A DNA stretch of 64,000 nt from contig CM082594.2 in NCBI GenBank assembly GCA_040954595.2, positions 1,674,001 through 1,738,000 of the forward strand, read 5' to 3'. Source of the DNA: Balanoglossus misakiensis (lineage: Eukaryota; Hemichordata). A model generated the notes under the pieces. It was not told the DNA's origin, did no database searches, and saw only the letters and a program-made list of their open reading frames with translations. Shown one piece after another: positions 12,958 through 23,874 of the stretch (position 1 is its first letter; the number at the start of each line of letters is the position of its first letter). Made by a program: the position numbers and the translations under genes.

Positions 12958-13960
12958 AAACACTGCTTGAATTTCTACGATTATTAAGCAAACGGAAGCT
13001 TCACTAACACAAAGGCGTACACACAGAGCACGCGGCACGATAATTGTGTGCGTGGCCAGCTGATTGACCGACCCTATCTTATAATTTATATGGGAGAGAG
13101 CGGTTTTGTCATGTTATATCCTACAAAAAGTGACCATATTAAAGTGGAGAAATAATGACCTGATAATTTGTGTGGCCGATCGACCGTCCCTATCTAAGGC
13201 CTATATTGGTATGTTATGCAAGACACAATATTCGAAATAGCGCCTGTCCGACAGTCCGAGACTGGTTGTTTTTCCATCAGACTGATAGTAAAAAAGTTAC
13301 CAGTCCGGCGGACAGGTTGACTTTAGCGTGGAGTTGACTTGTTTGCGGTATCATAGACGTACGTGACCCCATCGTGACCCTGGCTGTCCGGGATAGCACC
13401 ACCAACGATATCTTTTAGACCATCCTCTGTTTCTTAGGCCCCTATTGCAATTAATTACCGTCCCTATCTTATATTGGAGGGAACGGGTTTGTCTTGGCAT
13501 GTTATGCAAAACACTTGAAAGATGAATTTTTTTTAAAAAAAATGACGTTTATGACATACAGATGTAACCGACCCCATAAGGTCCCAATGGTATATTAACA
13601 TCATACACCAAATTGGACTTAAAAACCAAAAATTGAAAGCCGCTGGAGTTTCTGCGACTATTTACCCATACGAAGCTTTAGTAGAATACACGAGTTTTAT
13701 CTTGGAAAAACAGTAAAAACTTCAAAAAATAATATGCCCACTGAAGTTCTGCTTTCGATCAGAAATTCCTTTCCATTCCGTTCAAAATCCGTGTGGTGAT
13801 AAAAGCAAAACGTGGAACATTTTTTGGATTTGGAGAAACTATTTTTTATTTCGTGTGGCTATTCCGTTCCGTTCCGTAAGCCTCACAAGAATAGAGAGGT
13901 TCGGCTACACGTTATACGCGAACGTTATACGTGAACGCGCAACGTCAACGTCAATAATCT

Positions 13961-14076
13961 TTACGGCCCTGATACGGGTTTTGCGGCCCGAGGTCGTACG
14001 GCGGAAGCGCCCGACGGCAGGGAGGGCGCGAATCGCCATACGACCGAGGGCCGCAAAACCCGTATCAGGGCTGTAA
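13961..14076. repeat. 116-bp hairpin (43-bp stem), unit 1
   Basis: Arms of about 43 bp (ttacggccctgatacggg pairing with cccgtatcagggctgtaa at the tips) flank a 30-bp loop that itself pairs through gcgccc/gggcgc. The GC-rich stem stands out in an AT-rich context. It could be a small MITE. No coding content. Confidence 0.8.
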
Positions 14077-14506
14077 GGGTTTTATCATATGCCTTATTGA
14101 ACCACAATCTACAAGAAATTAATAAAAATACACATTCTGTAATTTTTGGAATGTAGAAATTACGTATTTATCTGCCGTTTTGAAATGATCAATCGCTTAG
14201 CATAGAGCCGTATTCCTCCAGCTCTTGCGGATTGATATGCATGACGTCATTTGTTTACATTTTATACAGACGCGCTCGAGCTCACCCAGCCGATCGCGAG
14301 CGAGATATCAATTTTTTCCTCGCGACGATCGACGGCGACAGTCACACATTAGTCAGATCAAAATTCAAATCATCAATATTACTAAGATATCATATTTGAT
14401 TTTCCTAATAAAGCTCTACAACATGCAGGTATTACGGGAGAGGATGGGATCGGAAGCCATACACAGCCAACACTCAAGTCACTGACATCAGACAAATCGT
14501 TGTGAC

Positions 14507-14571
14507 TATCGACACGACGACCGTGTCGATAGGTGCATTAAAGCACCTTATCGACACGATCACGATGACCT
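14507..14571. repeat. Left-end palindromes of the 9-bp-TSD element
   Basis: One full copy of the ~25-bp palindrome (cgacacgacgaccgtgtcg core) followed by a small palindrome (ggtgcattaaagcacc) and a half copy (cttatcgacacgatcacg). It is the counterpart of the larger cluster near the right end. Confidence 0.8.
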
Positions 14572-15063
14572 TGCGATTAAATACAAAATTTACACTAATG
14601 TCGCCCGTTTGCTTCAGCAAATGTTCTCAAATGTACGGCTTTCGTGTTGAAATCAATTTTCCTCGTGTGACAAAAAAAGTGTGTCGTTCCCCGGCCCCTA
14701 CAGTCACTACGTGTTAACGCCATGAAATCCAATCACCTTTTTATAATAAACAACCAATGAAATAGTGTTCCCAATATTTACGTGTTGAACTCAAACTGTA
14801 AAAAAATCCAATCAGAGAACATTAAAAAAATAAATCGCACGCGTAGCTTAAAACATGTTCAACAACAACAACAACAACAACAACAACAGCATTTGTTTGA
14901 TTTATGTAGCTTATTTTCTTCATTTTGAAGAATAAATTCATGGTGGCGTACGGGGTTTACGGTGGCTCTCTCATGTCAGGCCTAAAATATTATTTTGAAA
15001 GTTAAACTTTCAAAATTATAGACAATATCTTCTCCCAAAAGTAAACTTAAGTTTTGGTGAAGG
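14570..15063. other. Non-coding left arm of the 9-bp-TSD element
   Basis: No credible coding frame. Contains an (AAC)n run near 14856-14889 and AT-rich DNA with repeated 'aaactttcaaaattata'-like words just before the IS3EU-like terminal repeat. The exact boundary with the IS3EU-like element is uncertain by some tens of bases. Confidence 0.6.
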
Positions 15064-15575
15064 CAACTATAATTTTGACGCACACAATTTCAATTTCAGT
15101 GGAGTAAACTTTTTAATTTTGACAGTAAAACTTTAAATTTACTTTACACAACTCTTATTTTAGAGAGCAAAAGTTTAATTTCCGAAAGCCAATTTTATTT
15201 TTTCCGAGAGTAAAATTTTAAGATTTTTTTCCAAAATAAACTTCTAACACTTGAGATAAAATATTATCTATACTACATAGAATTTTTTTATTTTCAGAAA
15301 GAAATAGTTAATTTTGTAAAACTTTTTTTAAGTAACATTACTTTTCGCGGGTGAAAATTGTATTTTACAGATGTAAATATATTTTTATATAATTTCTAGT
15401 TACACAACTTATGGGGGCGCTCTTTCTATTGCTACTGACAAACTTTTTCATGGGGGCGCTATTATTTTATTCAAGTGCTACTTTGTAACTTTTTAGGGAA
15501 CAGTGAAACTTTTTTTTCGACAAGCACAAATATTTTTTTAACGGCGGCGGAAGTTGAAGTATCCCACCATGCCAT
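15064..15575 (+). repeat. Left terminal inverted repeat of IS3EU-like element
   Basis: Pairs with 23875-24385. Very AT-rich, with a run of related ~25-35-bp words such as 'agtaaactttttaatttt', 'agtaaaactttaaattta' and 'gagtaaaattttaag'. This pattern of sub-terminal repeats is common where a transposase binds. Similarity extends to the conserved 'gcggcggaagt' just before the HECT gene. Confidence 0.85.
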
Positions 15576-15608
15576 ACCACAGCAACGTTTTTCTCCTAAA
15601 CCTCTGCC

Positions 15609-15920
15609 ATGGCCGAAGAGTACATCGTCGTTACGGACAAGCAGAGCGGCCAAACCGTCGAGTTGCCGCTCGAACGAGACGAAACTTTATTGTTAAGCAC
15701 TGTTCAGTGCCAATTTTCCGGAGCCTGTGGTGTAAGGTACCGAACTGTCAATGTCATCGATGGATGCCTCACAATTCGTGGCCTCAGATGTGTGAATGGT
15801 GTCATTTATCCACCAAATAATGGGCCCGGGTACATGGTAATCAACTTGAGGTTGTATATGCCAATTCTCCTGCATCTAGTGGTAAAGGGGGTGATGCCAG
15901 TGCCGGTAAAGTTACTCCCG
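15609..15920 (+). CDS. Exon 1 of transposon cargo gene: TDP-43 N-terminal-domain-like
   Basis: Starts at ATG 15609 (MAEEYIVVTD...). Residues ~4-75 follow the N-terminal oligomerisation domain of TDP-43 (TARDBP), a small ubiquitin-like fold. Shared features are the opening YI-x-VT, an acidic ELP-x-E-x-D segment, the signature LLLSTVQCQFSGACGVRYR, then RGLR and a G-x(1,2)-P-x(2)-G turn. The last strand is in another frame (NQLEVVYANSP), so a one-base frameshift lies near 15815-15835. The frame continues to a GTAAGT donor at 15921 and joins exon 2 in phase. In TDP-43 this domain mediates self-association. Its role here is unknown; scaffolding of the attached HECT ligase is a guess. No RNA-recognition motif follows. 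Confidence 0.65.
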
Positions 15921-16124
15921 GTAAGTTGCCTGTTCTACCGTCTACGTGTGTTTCTTTATTTTGTAATCTGAGAGATTTACAAAACCTGGATTATTCACGA
16001 ATCGCTTCAGCTGATGCGGATCTAGCCTAGCCCCGCATGACCGTCCGAGACGTGTAACGCCAGAAACACAGAGCGTGTACGAAGTGATATGCAGATCAGG
16101 TCAATTTAATAGTGCACGTCTTTA

Positions 16125-16545
16125 GGGACATTTCTTCAGCCGGGGTGGATTCTATTTTGTTGATATCAAAATGTGGCTAACCCCACCCCCCCCTCATTGA
16201 ACATTTAAAAGTTGGTGACACCTCCCATACCAACTTTCAAAAACTTAGGGAATGAATAACAGTGACAATTTGCATTTATGCATTAATTTAAATAATTAAA
16301 ATATAACATGAATAAACAAAATATGCAAGTCATTACAATAATTGGCAGACATAGTAATCAAGAGAAGTGAAGGGGGTGGGATGGTTGTCCCCTTCCACGT
16401 TAGAAAATCTTGTAGTATACAGAGCTTGAAACTGAATTTTTGTGTACTCAAAAGCAATTTTAGTCCCTCATTCAGCATTTCCAAATCAAGGTGACCCCCT
16501 ATAATCCACTGCCCCCCCCCCCGACTGAAGAAACTGACCAGTCCC
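16125..16545. mobile_element. Harbinger-like MITE, 421 bp, TTA target duplication
   Basis: TTA at 16122-16124 and 16546-16548 flanks terminal inverted repeats beginning GGGAC and containing 'tttcttcag' followed by a G-rich run. Inserted in the intron of the HECT gene. No coding capacity. A related end occurs at 43553. Confidence 0.75.
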
Positions 16546-16761
16546 TTAGCCCCTGTATGATACCATTATTTTTAGGGACAGGGGGGGCATGAGTGTGGGT
16601 GTGCTTCGAAACGATTTGATTCAATTAGATATTTGCTTTTTAACTGCAAGCCAATAAAGCAATAAACAGTATTGATCACAGCATAGGCTTTTGGCTGCTT
16701 CTCCAAATTGTCTTACGTGTTGAAACATTTGTGTCTGTTTTTCATACACGATTTATCAATC

Positions 16762-16892
16762 TGATTAAAATCAGATGTAGGGAACGGCGACGTCTTTTAA
16801 TTATACGCGGTGCCTAGTGTGAGGCGACAGCATAAGAATATCGTACCACGTAAGTAAAGGACGTCGCTGTTCCCTACATCTGATTTTAATCA
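16762..16892. mobile_element. MITE, ~131 bp, 33-bp inverted repeats
   Basis: Near-perfect inverted repeats of 33 bp (tgattaaaatcagatgta...) enclose ~65 bp. The tip is itself palindromic. Target duplication not resolved. Lies in the intron upstream of the exon 2 acceptor. Confidence 0.7.
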
Positions 16893-17035
16893 CTGAGTGA
16901 TATGCTGAAGCTTTCTGACTTACTGTACTTTTTTCTATCTACTTATATATGGAACCTATTCTTTAAACCTCAGTTTATCTCTGGTTATAACAATTTTATG
17001 TTATTATCCATATTTTTCAGTTTCAACATATGCAG

Positions 17036-18950
17036 AAAAGATGTTTGGTCGAGTAAAGTCATTCAGTGCATTCAAAGAGGAAAAGAATTCATATCGTAAA
17101 TTCACACCAAAAGGGAGCAGAAGGAAAGGAGTAGGAAAGACAAGCCATGAAGATGATGTCCAGATCTCAATAGGTGTCATGTATTTCGATGAGAAGCTGC
17201 AACAGCTGAAGCCACACTGGGGAAAACGCCTCCAATCCAGGCCAAAACTAATGCAACTTATGCAACAATATTAGAGACAGGACTTCAAAAATGGAAGTCT
17301 TTGAAGAAGAATTTCATTGATGAACAACAAAACTATATACTTGTGTATGAAGATGGATCGCAAGCACTTTTCATCCCAGGATCAGAGAAGAAAGAATTTT
17401 TCATGTTATCTCGATACAAAGATGAACTTGGAGTTGACTACAAGAGAATAAAGCTGTTCCTCTGTTCCGAACGTGACTTTGATACATCCATGGGATATGA
17501 CACTCTGTCAAACCCTGAAGAAAGTGATGGTGGTGAGGTTTCTGAGAATCATGGCTGTTCAAATGCAAGAGAGCACAATAAAGAGAGACAAAAAAGAAAA
17601 GTCACAAATGAAGAAGTGCATGATGTTGGAGATGACAAAACTCGTGAGAAGCATCCATGTGTAATGACCACACCCAAGGCCACTACATCAGTGGTCAATG
17701 AAGATCCGACAGAAATCAAGAAAAGTAGGTTGGAGATTGATGATGTGTATGCCACTTTATTTTCTGATGAAAATGAAACTGTGTACATATCAGATTCTGG
17801 TGATGATATCCAACAAGTACCTCCCGATGCAACCACCACAGTACCACTTGCAGAGATTTTGGCCAACCTTGCCGAGCAGATTGATCACAGCAAGACATCA
17901 CAGTTCAATATTTCCAGAAATCATCTTTTTGATGGTGTCAAGAGAGGCCTAAAATGCAAGTCATTCCATCCAAAAAATAAGATTTCTGTGAAATTCACAG
18001 ATGATGATGGCTCATCAGAAGGAGCTGTGGATGCAGGGGGCCCTATGAGGGAGCTCTTGACATTAACCATGAACTATATAACCAATAGTGAGCTCTTTGA
18101 TGGTGAACACAACCAGAAATACTTATCATGTGTTAGTAGATGCGCTGATGAAAATGAGTATTGCATGGCAGGTCAGCTAATTGCCATGTCTCCTGTCCAT
18201 GGAGGTCCTGCTCCCCACTGCTTTGCAGACCATTTCTACCAAGCTATTGTACATGGATGTGACTCAATCAAGCCTACTATTGATGATCTCCCTCAGAACA
18301 ACCCAGTAAAAGCTGACCTCACTGCATTGCAAAATGCGCCCATTGATGAAGCCAACCAAGTGCTGACTGATAACTTAGAAAGTATCACTGAGATTGCTGG
18401 TACATGGAGACTGATACGTACTGAAATTGACAAGTCAGCAGTCATTGGGTCCACAGTGAAATGGTACATGTATGGCAGAAATAGAGAAGCCTTTGATCAG
18501 TTTACTGATGGGTTGTCTTCACTTGGTGTACTTGAGGCTATGCGGCAGTACCTAACAAGCTTCCAGCCTGTCTTCTGTGAGCCTGCTCCACTAACTACTG
18601 ATATGTTTTTATCTGATGTTACACGGAGTGAGGAAGGATCCAATATGTTCAACGCTGAAAGTCTTCTCCTGTCATACTGGGCAGATTTCTTGCAAGATGT
18701 CCAAGATCAAGAAATAGACAATGTGACACTGGCCGAGATAATGATGTTTACCATTGGGTGTACAGAGCTTGTCGAAGGACTAACTCCAAGAATTATGTTC
18801 CTTCATGGAAGTGAAGCTCAATCTAAATTCCCCAAAGCCAACACTTGTGCTGGTGCGCTCCACCTTCCAATATTACACAAAACATATGATGCATTTAAAC
18901 ATGCTATGGCTTTTGCCATAACCAATTCCAAGGGTTTTGGTTATGGATAA
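17036..18950 (+). CDS. Exon 2 of transposon cargo gene: HECT-type E3 ubiquitin ligase
   Basis: The open frame covers 17301-18950 (549 codons) and extends upstream to about 17193. From 17036 to ~17190 the coding sense is in another frame, so one frameshift lies at 17190-17215. Residues counted from 17301: 1-60, a conserved linker (YILVYEDGSQALFIPG); ~65-190, acidic and low-complexity; ~206-549, a full HECT domain (~344 residues; usual size ~350). N-lobe signature VKFTDDDGSSEGAVDAGGP; C-lobe signature NTCAGALHLP with the catalytic Cys at residue 516 (codon 18846-18848); end ITNSKGFGYG. HECT enzymes carry ubiquitin on this Cys before transfer. The C-lobe is closest in style to G2E3-like ligases that are multicopy in fish and invertebrates. 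It faces the transposase gene within the same terminal repeats. Confidence 0.82.
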
Positions 18951-19309
18951 GTCTGTTACAGACAGTGTACTGGAAAATATGTTCAGAATAGACAGGTTTC
19001 CAGACTGACAAAACAGGGTTCAGTTTAGACAGGTTTTACTGTTCTATTTTTACAGAATTGTGTACCCCGTTTTTCCCTCAAGAGTTGACATTCCTTTTTT
19101 TAAAGTTTGAAGTTACTGTTATACTGGTAATGTGTGGTGATATGGCCACTGGAGAGCTATTTTTTATTGGATTTGTTATATCTGGAACTCAAACGCCTCA
19201 GAAGTGATTTCATACAAATTGCTTGTGTTATACATATACACATGGATTGTTTTTGTTAAATTTTATGACTACAGTTACAAATTGTGGGGACTATGTCATT
19301 AACAATGCG

Positions 19310-19454
19310 CCCCTTTCATAAGTCTGGTACCATCACGCAGCCATCATGTATTTGAACTCAAAGCGAGGCCAATGGGGAAAAGTTGACCAATCACTTCGAG
19401 GTTCAAATTCATAATTGCTGCATGAGGGCCTGGGCACTAGACTTATGAAAAGGG
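19310..19454. mobile_element. MITE, 145 bp
   Basis: Ends are 'cccctttcataagtct' and its inverted copy 'agacttatgaaaaggg', with imperfect pairing continuing ~60 bp inward. Located downstream of the HECT gene. Non-coding. Confidence 0.65.
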
Positions 19455-20442
19455 TGTATGGAATTTACTTTTCTTATACTTTTCCTGCGTAATTACTTGA
19501 AATCATCACAAGTGCCACAGTGGCTATTGGCTCTAGTCTTTAACCTTTAAAACTGTTTACCATTGTTACTGTATTTTTAGAGCATGCAACTGTTTGTAGA
19601 TTTTGTAGTGATGTTACTATCATGCCTGACTTAAATGCTAATACATGTAGTTCTATACACAGTGCTGTTAACAAATGTGGCCAATTTTAATGAGGTTTAT
19701 TTGTTTGATCAGGAATCTTGACTGCACTTAACTATACCCAGCCCTAGCTGGGTTCAACAATTTCTCCCACAATCAGAGGACCTCCATTCATAGCTGGACT
19801 CACTGCTGGAGGCCAAGCCAGAGTGGTAGCGAACAATCATTCGGAGTTGAGGGTCTGTAATCACAATAATAGTCAGACATTTTTCACATCGGACAGTGTC
19901 TGGACAATTGTGTGTGATGTGAACATTCATAACAACTTACTGTTCAGTGGGGGTATCAATGTTTTGCCATTGACAGAGAAAGATGACACAAAAAAGAACA
20001 GTATAAACTATACCAGTACATGTATTGATAATCAGACTGAAACAACACTGTGTACTTTTTATATTGTATGTCATGAAGAGTATTATAGAATGAGGAGGAT
20101 CACTAGAGGCAATAACATTTTACAGTGTATTAGATAGTGAACAGTCTACTAGTTTGCATGAAAATTGGGCAATGGGAGGCGTTACCAGTGTTTACCTAGG
20201 ACATTGTGCATGTTTTACAAGAAATGTTTCACTAAAGTTGTATTCAACTATTGTGTGCTTTTATATCGCTGCATTAAATGGTTCTGACTTAAATATTTTT
20301 GTGGGTGTTTTTTTTCAATCCTACAGCCATGAAGATATGTATGGCTGTTGTGTGTGCTGGCTGATGGATGTACCACAAGGATGTGAGCAGTCATGATATT
20401 TTGTGTATACTGTATGATAATGTGTGTATATTTACATACCAG

Positions 20443-20582
20443 TTTGTATGTATGTATGTATGTATGTATGTATGTATGTATGTATGTATGTATGTATGTA
20501 TGTATGTATGTATGTATGTATGTATGTATGTATGTATGTATGTATGTATGTATGCATGCATGCATGCATGCATGCATGCATG
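20443..20582. repeat. (TGTA)n/(TGCA)n microsatellite
   Basis: About 110 bp of TGTA repeats followed by ~28 bp of TGCA repeats. Long open frames here in several phases are low-complexity artefacts. Confidence 0.97.
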
Positions 20583-20586
20583 GCTG

Positions 20587-20680
20587 GCTTGGCTTTGGGT
20601 GTGAGAATGGGTGGTTTAATAGATGGGTGAATGTTTCCAGCCATCTATTAAACCACCCATTCTCACACCCAAAGCCAAGC
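20587..20680. repeat. Perfect 40-bp inverted repeat with 14-bp loop
   Basis: 20587-20626 is an exact reverse complement of 20641-20680; the loop 'gtgaatgtttccag' is at 20627-20640. It follows directly after the TGCA tract. Perfect arms suggest a recent template-switch event or an assembly foldback. Confidence 0.92.
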
Positions 20681-21108
20681 AATCCATCCATCCATACATA
20701 AATAAATACATAAGTACATCTGGGTATGTAAACACACACACACATTGCCATACAGTATGTGTGCATGCATGCATACTGAGACAGCCAGACAGGCACTCGC
20801 GCATACATTCATGATACATACATCGACACACACACTTATAAAAACATATCACTTCTAGCCTACAACTAACTGGCACATAAATATGAAAAACAGAAGCTAA
20901 AGAACTCAGTGGCGATTTGTAGCATTTTGGAATAATGACAATTGACAAATCTTTATTTCATTTCAATATGCCAATATTTACTGGCCTGGTTTATTGCTTT
21001 ATTGCAATACACAGGAATAAAGATTGTCTTTTACTGGGTGTTGTCTTGAAATCTGATACCATTCTGGCTAGATCACAGTCACATTAAACAAAATGAATAA
21101 ATAGTGTG

Positions 21109-23829
21109 TTAATATTCTCCTGCCACGTGTATTAATCCATCATACAATTGTATTGCATCTCTCCAGTGAAGTGGTTTGCTTATAGCACATGTTTGCAAAA
21201 CATATTGGAAATATTGTTGATAGTCATTATCATTGTCTCTATCAATGAGTTCATGATATACATAGTTCATTTCATCCTGCGCAACAGGCTGGATTAAGTT
21301 GTCAGCACCTCCGTGGAGTTCTGGGAGATAATAGAGGGAGTCCGGTCTGCCTGGAACAGTATCATGTCTTGACCGCCGAATGTAATGAGTGTTCCAATGT
21401 TCACGAACATGATCAAGATCATTCTGGAGTAAACACGCGAAACAAAACCACAGGCATTCTTTATGTAAATCATTAGTGGAATCAAATATACCCTGTGACT
21501 CCATATCCTTGAAGAAATTTATCCACCATGTTGAGCGGTTTTTTCTCAGAAATGACCACCATGCTTCAATTCTCTGATTCCGTGGAGATGCTACATATCT
21601 ATGTGCATCAATGTCGTTCCGAAAAAATGCCTGTGTAGCAGCCATGGTGCCATTTTCTGTACCAAGATCAGTGACGCTAGTTATACTTTGCGAAACAACG
21701 AAACAGCAAAACGAAACGACGAAACCATTATTAAAATAGGGGCCAGTCATCAAGACGGTGGCGTATGATTTTTTTAAAAGTTTCCAAATAAGTTCCTGGT
21801 CTGCATTCTCGCCCCACCAGACTACGTATTTCTTTCGTTTCACTTTTTGCGGGGAGCAGAGCGCTGCCGTAAAAGGGCCGTGGTTTGCGACGATGCTGGT
21901 CTGCGGCCTGGTACTAGTGGTTGCGCGCCAAAAAAGACACGGGGATTTTCCCTCCATTTTACTGCCGACTTTTATGAAGCAATGCACATTTTCCATCGGA
22001 GGACTTATCTTTTCCGCCGAAAATGTAGATGAAAGGAAGTGCAAATTTCTGAAATATTTCTGAGCATCGCTACGATTGTTTTACTGTTCATGCACTACGG
22101 CCGCTGCACACAGAGGGACACACTCACCGCGACGCTGACCTCAACAGCGCGGACATACTGTAAAATATTTCGTTTGAATTGAGAGATTTTTTCATGATGA
22201 ACAAATTCATTGCTTGTTGGGAAATACGTTACAACTTGAACCGTGGTGTGACAACTTACTTAGTCCCCAAATGCATGCCTTGCAGGGTCTAGTGCAATGA
22301 CGTGTATTACCGAAATTAACATTTTCATGCCATAGCACTAGCAGTCAGATTTTTCCTGGTTGAAGCAACGAAAATGACGTATTGCCCAGTGCAGTCTGAC
22401 ATACTTCGAAATACATGTACTTGGATTTTCTTTATTTTACACCTCGCAACGGAGGATACGGAATGTGCATTGCTTTATAAAAGTCGTGTCACGGTCAGGA
22501 GATAAGCTTAGAATCGGCAGGCGTACACACGTAGAACGGGTAGAAGAACTATGACATTACGCTTTGACTTTCGGAATTTTGCACTTCGTTTCATCTGATT
22601 TTCGGGGAAGAAAAGACGAATCATTTAATGGACTATGTGAAATGTGCTTTGGTTTTCAAAAATCGGCAATAATTTGAGAATATTAAAGTCCCCGCGTGTC
22701 AATAGCCGGCCCCCTATGCACTGGCTATTGACACGCGCGTGTCAATAGACACGGCCTATCTTAATTGCAATTCATGCCTCCCCGGGGGCCTTGTGGTATT
22801 TAAGGAAATAGTGACAGTTGCTGCCGCATTTTGAGGTTTCGATCTTTTGTGGTTTCGTTGTGCGCGCGTGTATATTCACTGTGTATATGTAGCAGTTTGG
22901 CATGAATCGTTTGCGCGCACACGACGTCGACTCTACCACTACATAGTACCAGGCCGCAGACCAGGAACTGGCGACCCGCCGTTTGTTTCCAACGCCAAAT
23001 TTAATTCTAATGTTGAATTTCCGAGAAAACAATTTATCTGACCTGTAGTTTTCTTGGCTCGCTTACGTTTTAATTTGGAAACTTTTAAAAAAATCATACG
23101 CCACCGTCTTGATGACTGGCCCCTATTTTAATAATGGTTTCGTCGTTTCGCTGTTTCGCAAAGTATAACTAGCCGATCAGTGATGAGCTCAATGGGACAG
23201 CCATCAAATCTGTTTACTGCTTCAAGGTAATATGCTGCAATATTATCTGGGAGATTGTTTGACTTTGTCACATTAAGCCACAATATCTTTCTACTGTATC
23301 CATTTATGGCTCAATGTATGAGAAAGCCGAATGGTTTCAGTTTATCATAGCCGTCAACATGCCATGCAAAATTAGGTCCAGGATTCAAATATACTCTTTT
23401 CTTGAGTCGATGTGCTCTTCTCAAAAAACTGCCTTCTGGGTCCAATTCCCTCAATAGCTGCTGAACAACAATTCTGGGAACATTGATACCTTCCATTTTG
23501 AGACTGTGCCATACTGTCCGATAGCCATCGGTGCACTCTGGTCCATCCAGCATTTCCTTGATTTTGTCTCTCACTGCTTCGATGTCATATTCTACTCGTC
23601 GTCTTTTCAAACCTTACGAGTTTATACGACGATCCAATGTTCGCTTACTAATACGAATATCATGGTATTTTCTTAAAAATAGAAGGATTTCGTCATACGT
23701 GAATCCTCTAAAGAAAAAATGTCGTATCAAGCTTTCTTCGTCGTCTCCGCACATCGCCCCGTCATCAGTATCGACATCAGAAAGGTGTGGTGTCGGTGAT
23801 AAACTCTCTTGGTGAGACGGAGACGCCAT
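21109..23829 (-). pseudogene. IS3EU-like DDE transposase, broken
   Basis: Starts at ATG 23829 (MASPSHQESL...). N-terminal HTH-like segment, then an IS3 OrfB-type second HTH (GYRTVWHSLKMEGINV), then the integrase core: first Asp in WHVDGY (codon 23353-23355), second Asp in TDLGTENG (21667-21669), Glu in NQRIEAWW (21565-21567). Breaks: in-frame TAA at 23614-23616, TGA at 23311-23313, and a 1500-bp insertion (21675-23174) next to the second Asp codon. Without the insert it is one continuous frame with no intron, ending at 21109, ~410 residues. Role in life: cutting and joining the ends of the 9.3-kb element in the nucleus. This copy cannot make a full protein. Confidence 0.85.
21675..23174. mobile_element. 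Mutator-like non-autonomous element, exactly 1500 bp
   Basis: Flanked by the perfect 9-bp duplication GATCAGTGA (21666-21674, 23175-23183). Terminal inverted repeats begin (C/G)GCTAGTTATACTTTGCG and continue imperfectly for ~100 bp (shared 'ggggccagtcatcaagacgg'). No transposase inside; the small open frames show no motif. It splits the IS3EU-like transposase. Confidence 0.85.
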
Positions 23830-23874
23830 TATTCCCGTCTGTTTGTTGGGAATGTATACTCCTGTAACGTCCTG

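Larger units (their letters stand above)
1..13680. repeat. Tandem 5S rDNA array with ~1.31-kb units
   Basis: The 120-nt 5S gene plus a ~1.19-kb spacer repeats along this block. Successive minus-strand 5S starts lie about 1306, 1157, 1308, 1311, 1065, 1311, 1307 and 1153 bp apart. The ~1155-bp units follow truncated 5S genes. The 1065-bp unit has a spacer deletion near 8826, where two 'tttctgcgac' tracts appear joined. Spacer copies are almost identical, apart from length changes in poly-A/T runs. The array ends abruptly at 13680, inside a spacer, where it meets the 8.36-kb tandem unit. Open frames of 61-83 codons that recur here lie antisense to the 5S 3' end and are not treated as genes. Confidence 0.95.
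15921..17035 (+). other. Intron of the TDP-43-NTD/HECT gene
   Basis: Runs from GTAAGT to an acceptor ending in 'aacatatgcag'. Phase 1 on both sides. About 1.1 kb, of which at least 550 bp is two inserted MITEs (16125-16545 and 16762-16892). Confidence 0.6.
18951..21108. other. Intergenic stretch between convergent HECT and transposase genes
   Basis: Apart from the MITE at 19310-19454 and the microsatellite/hairpin at 20443-20680, I see no coding signature. A 104-codon frame at 19823-20137 has no recognisable motif. Confidence 0.55.

Noticed and set aside
13680-13700. Target duplication flanking the whole 8.36-kb tandem block
   Set aside because: Left flank ends 'aagcttta' and right flank starts 'cctacgag'; no matching repeat found.
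20248-20808. 186-codon minus-strand frame and several plus-strand frames over the TGTA repeat
   Set aside because: Low-complexity translation of a tetranucleotide microsatellite (YVCM / IHTY repeats).
21109-22044. A 311-codon minus-strand gene taken as a unit
   Set aside because: The first ~120 codons lie within the 1500-bp Mutator-like insert; only the part from ~21674 downwards is transposase.
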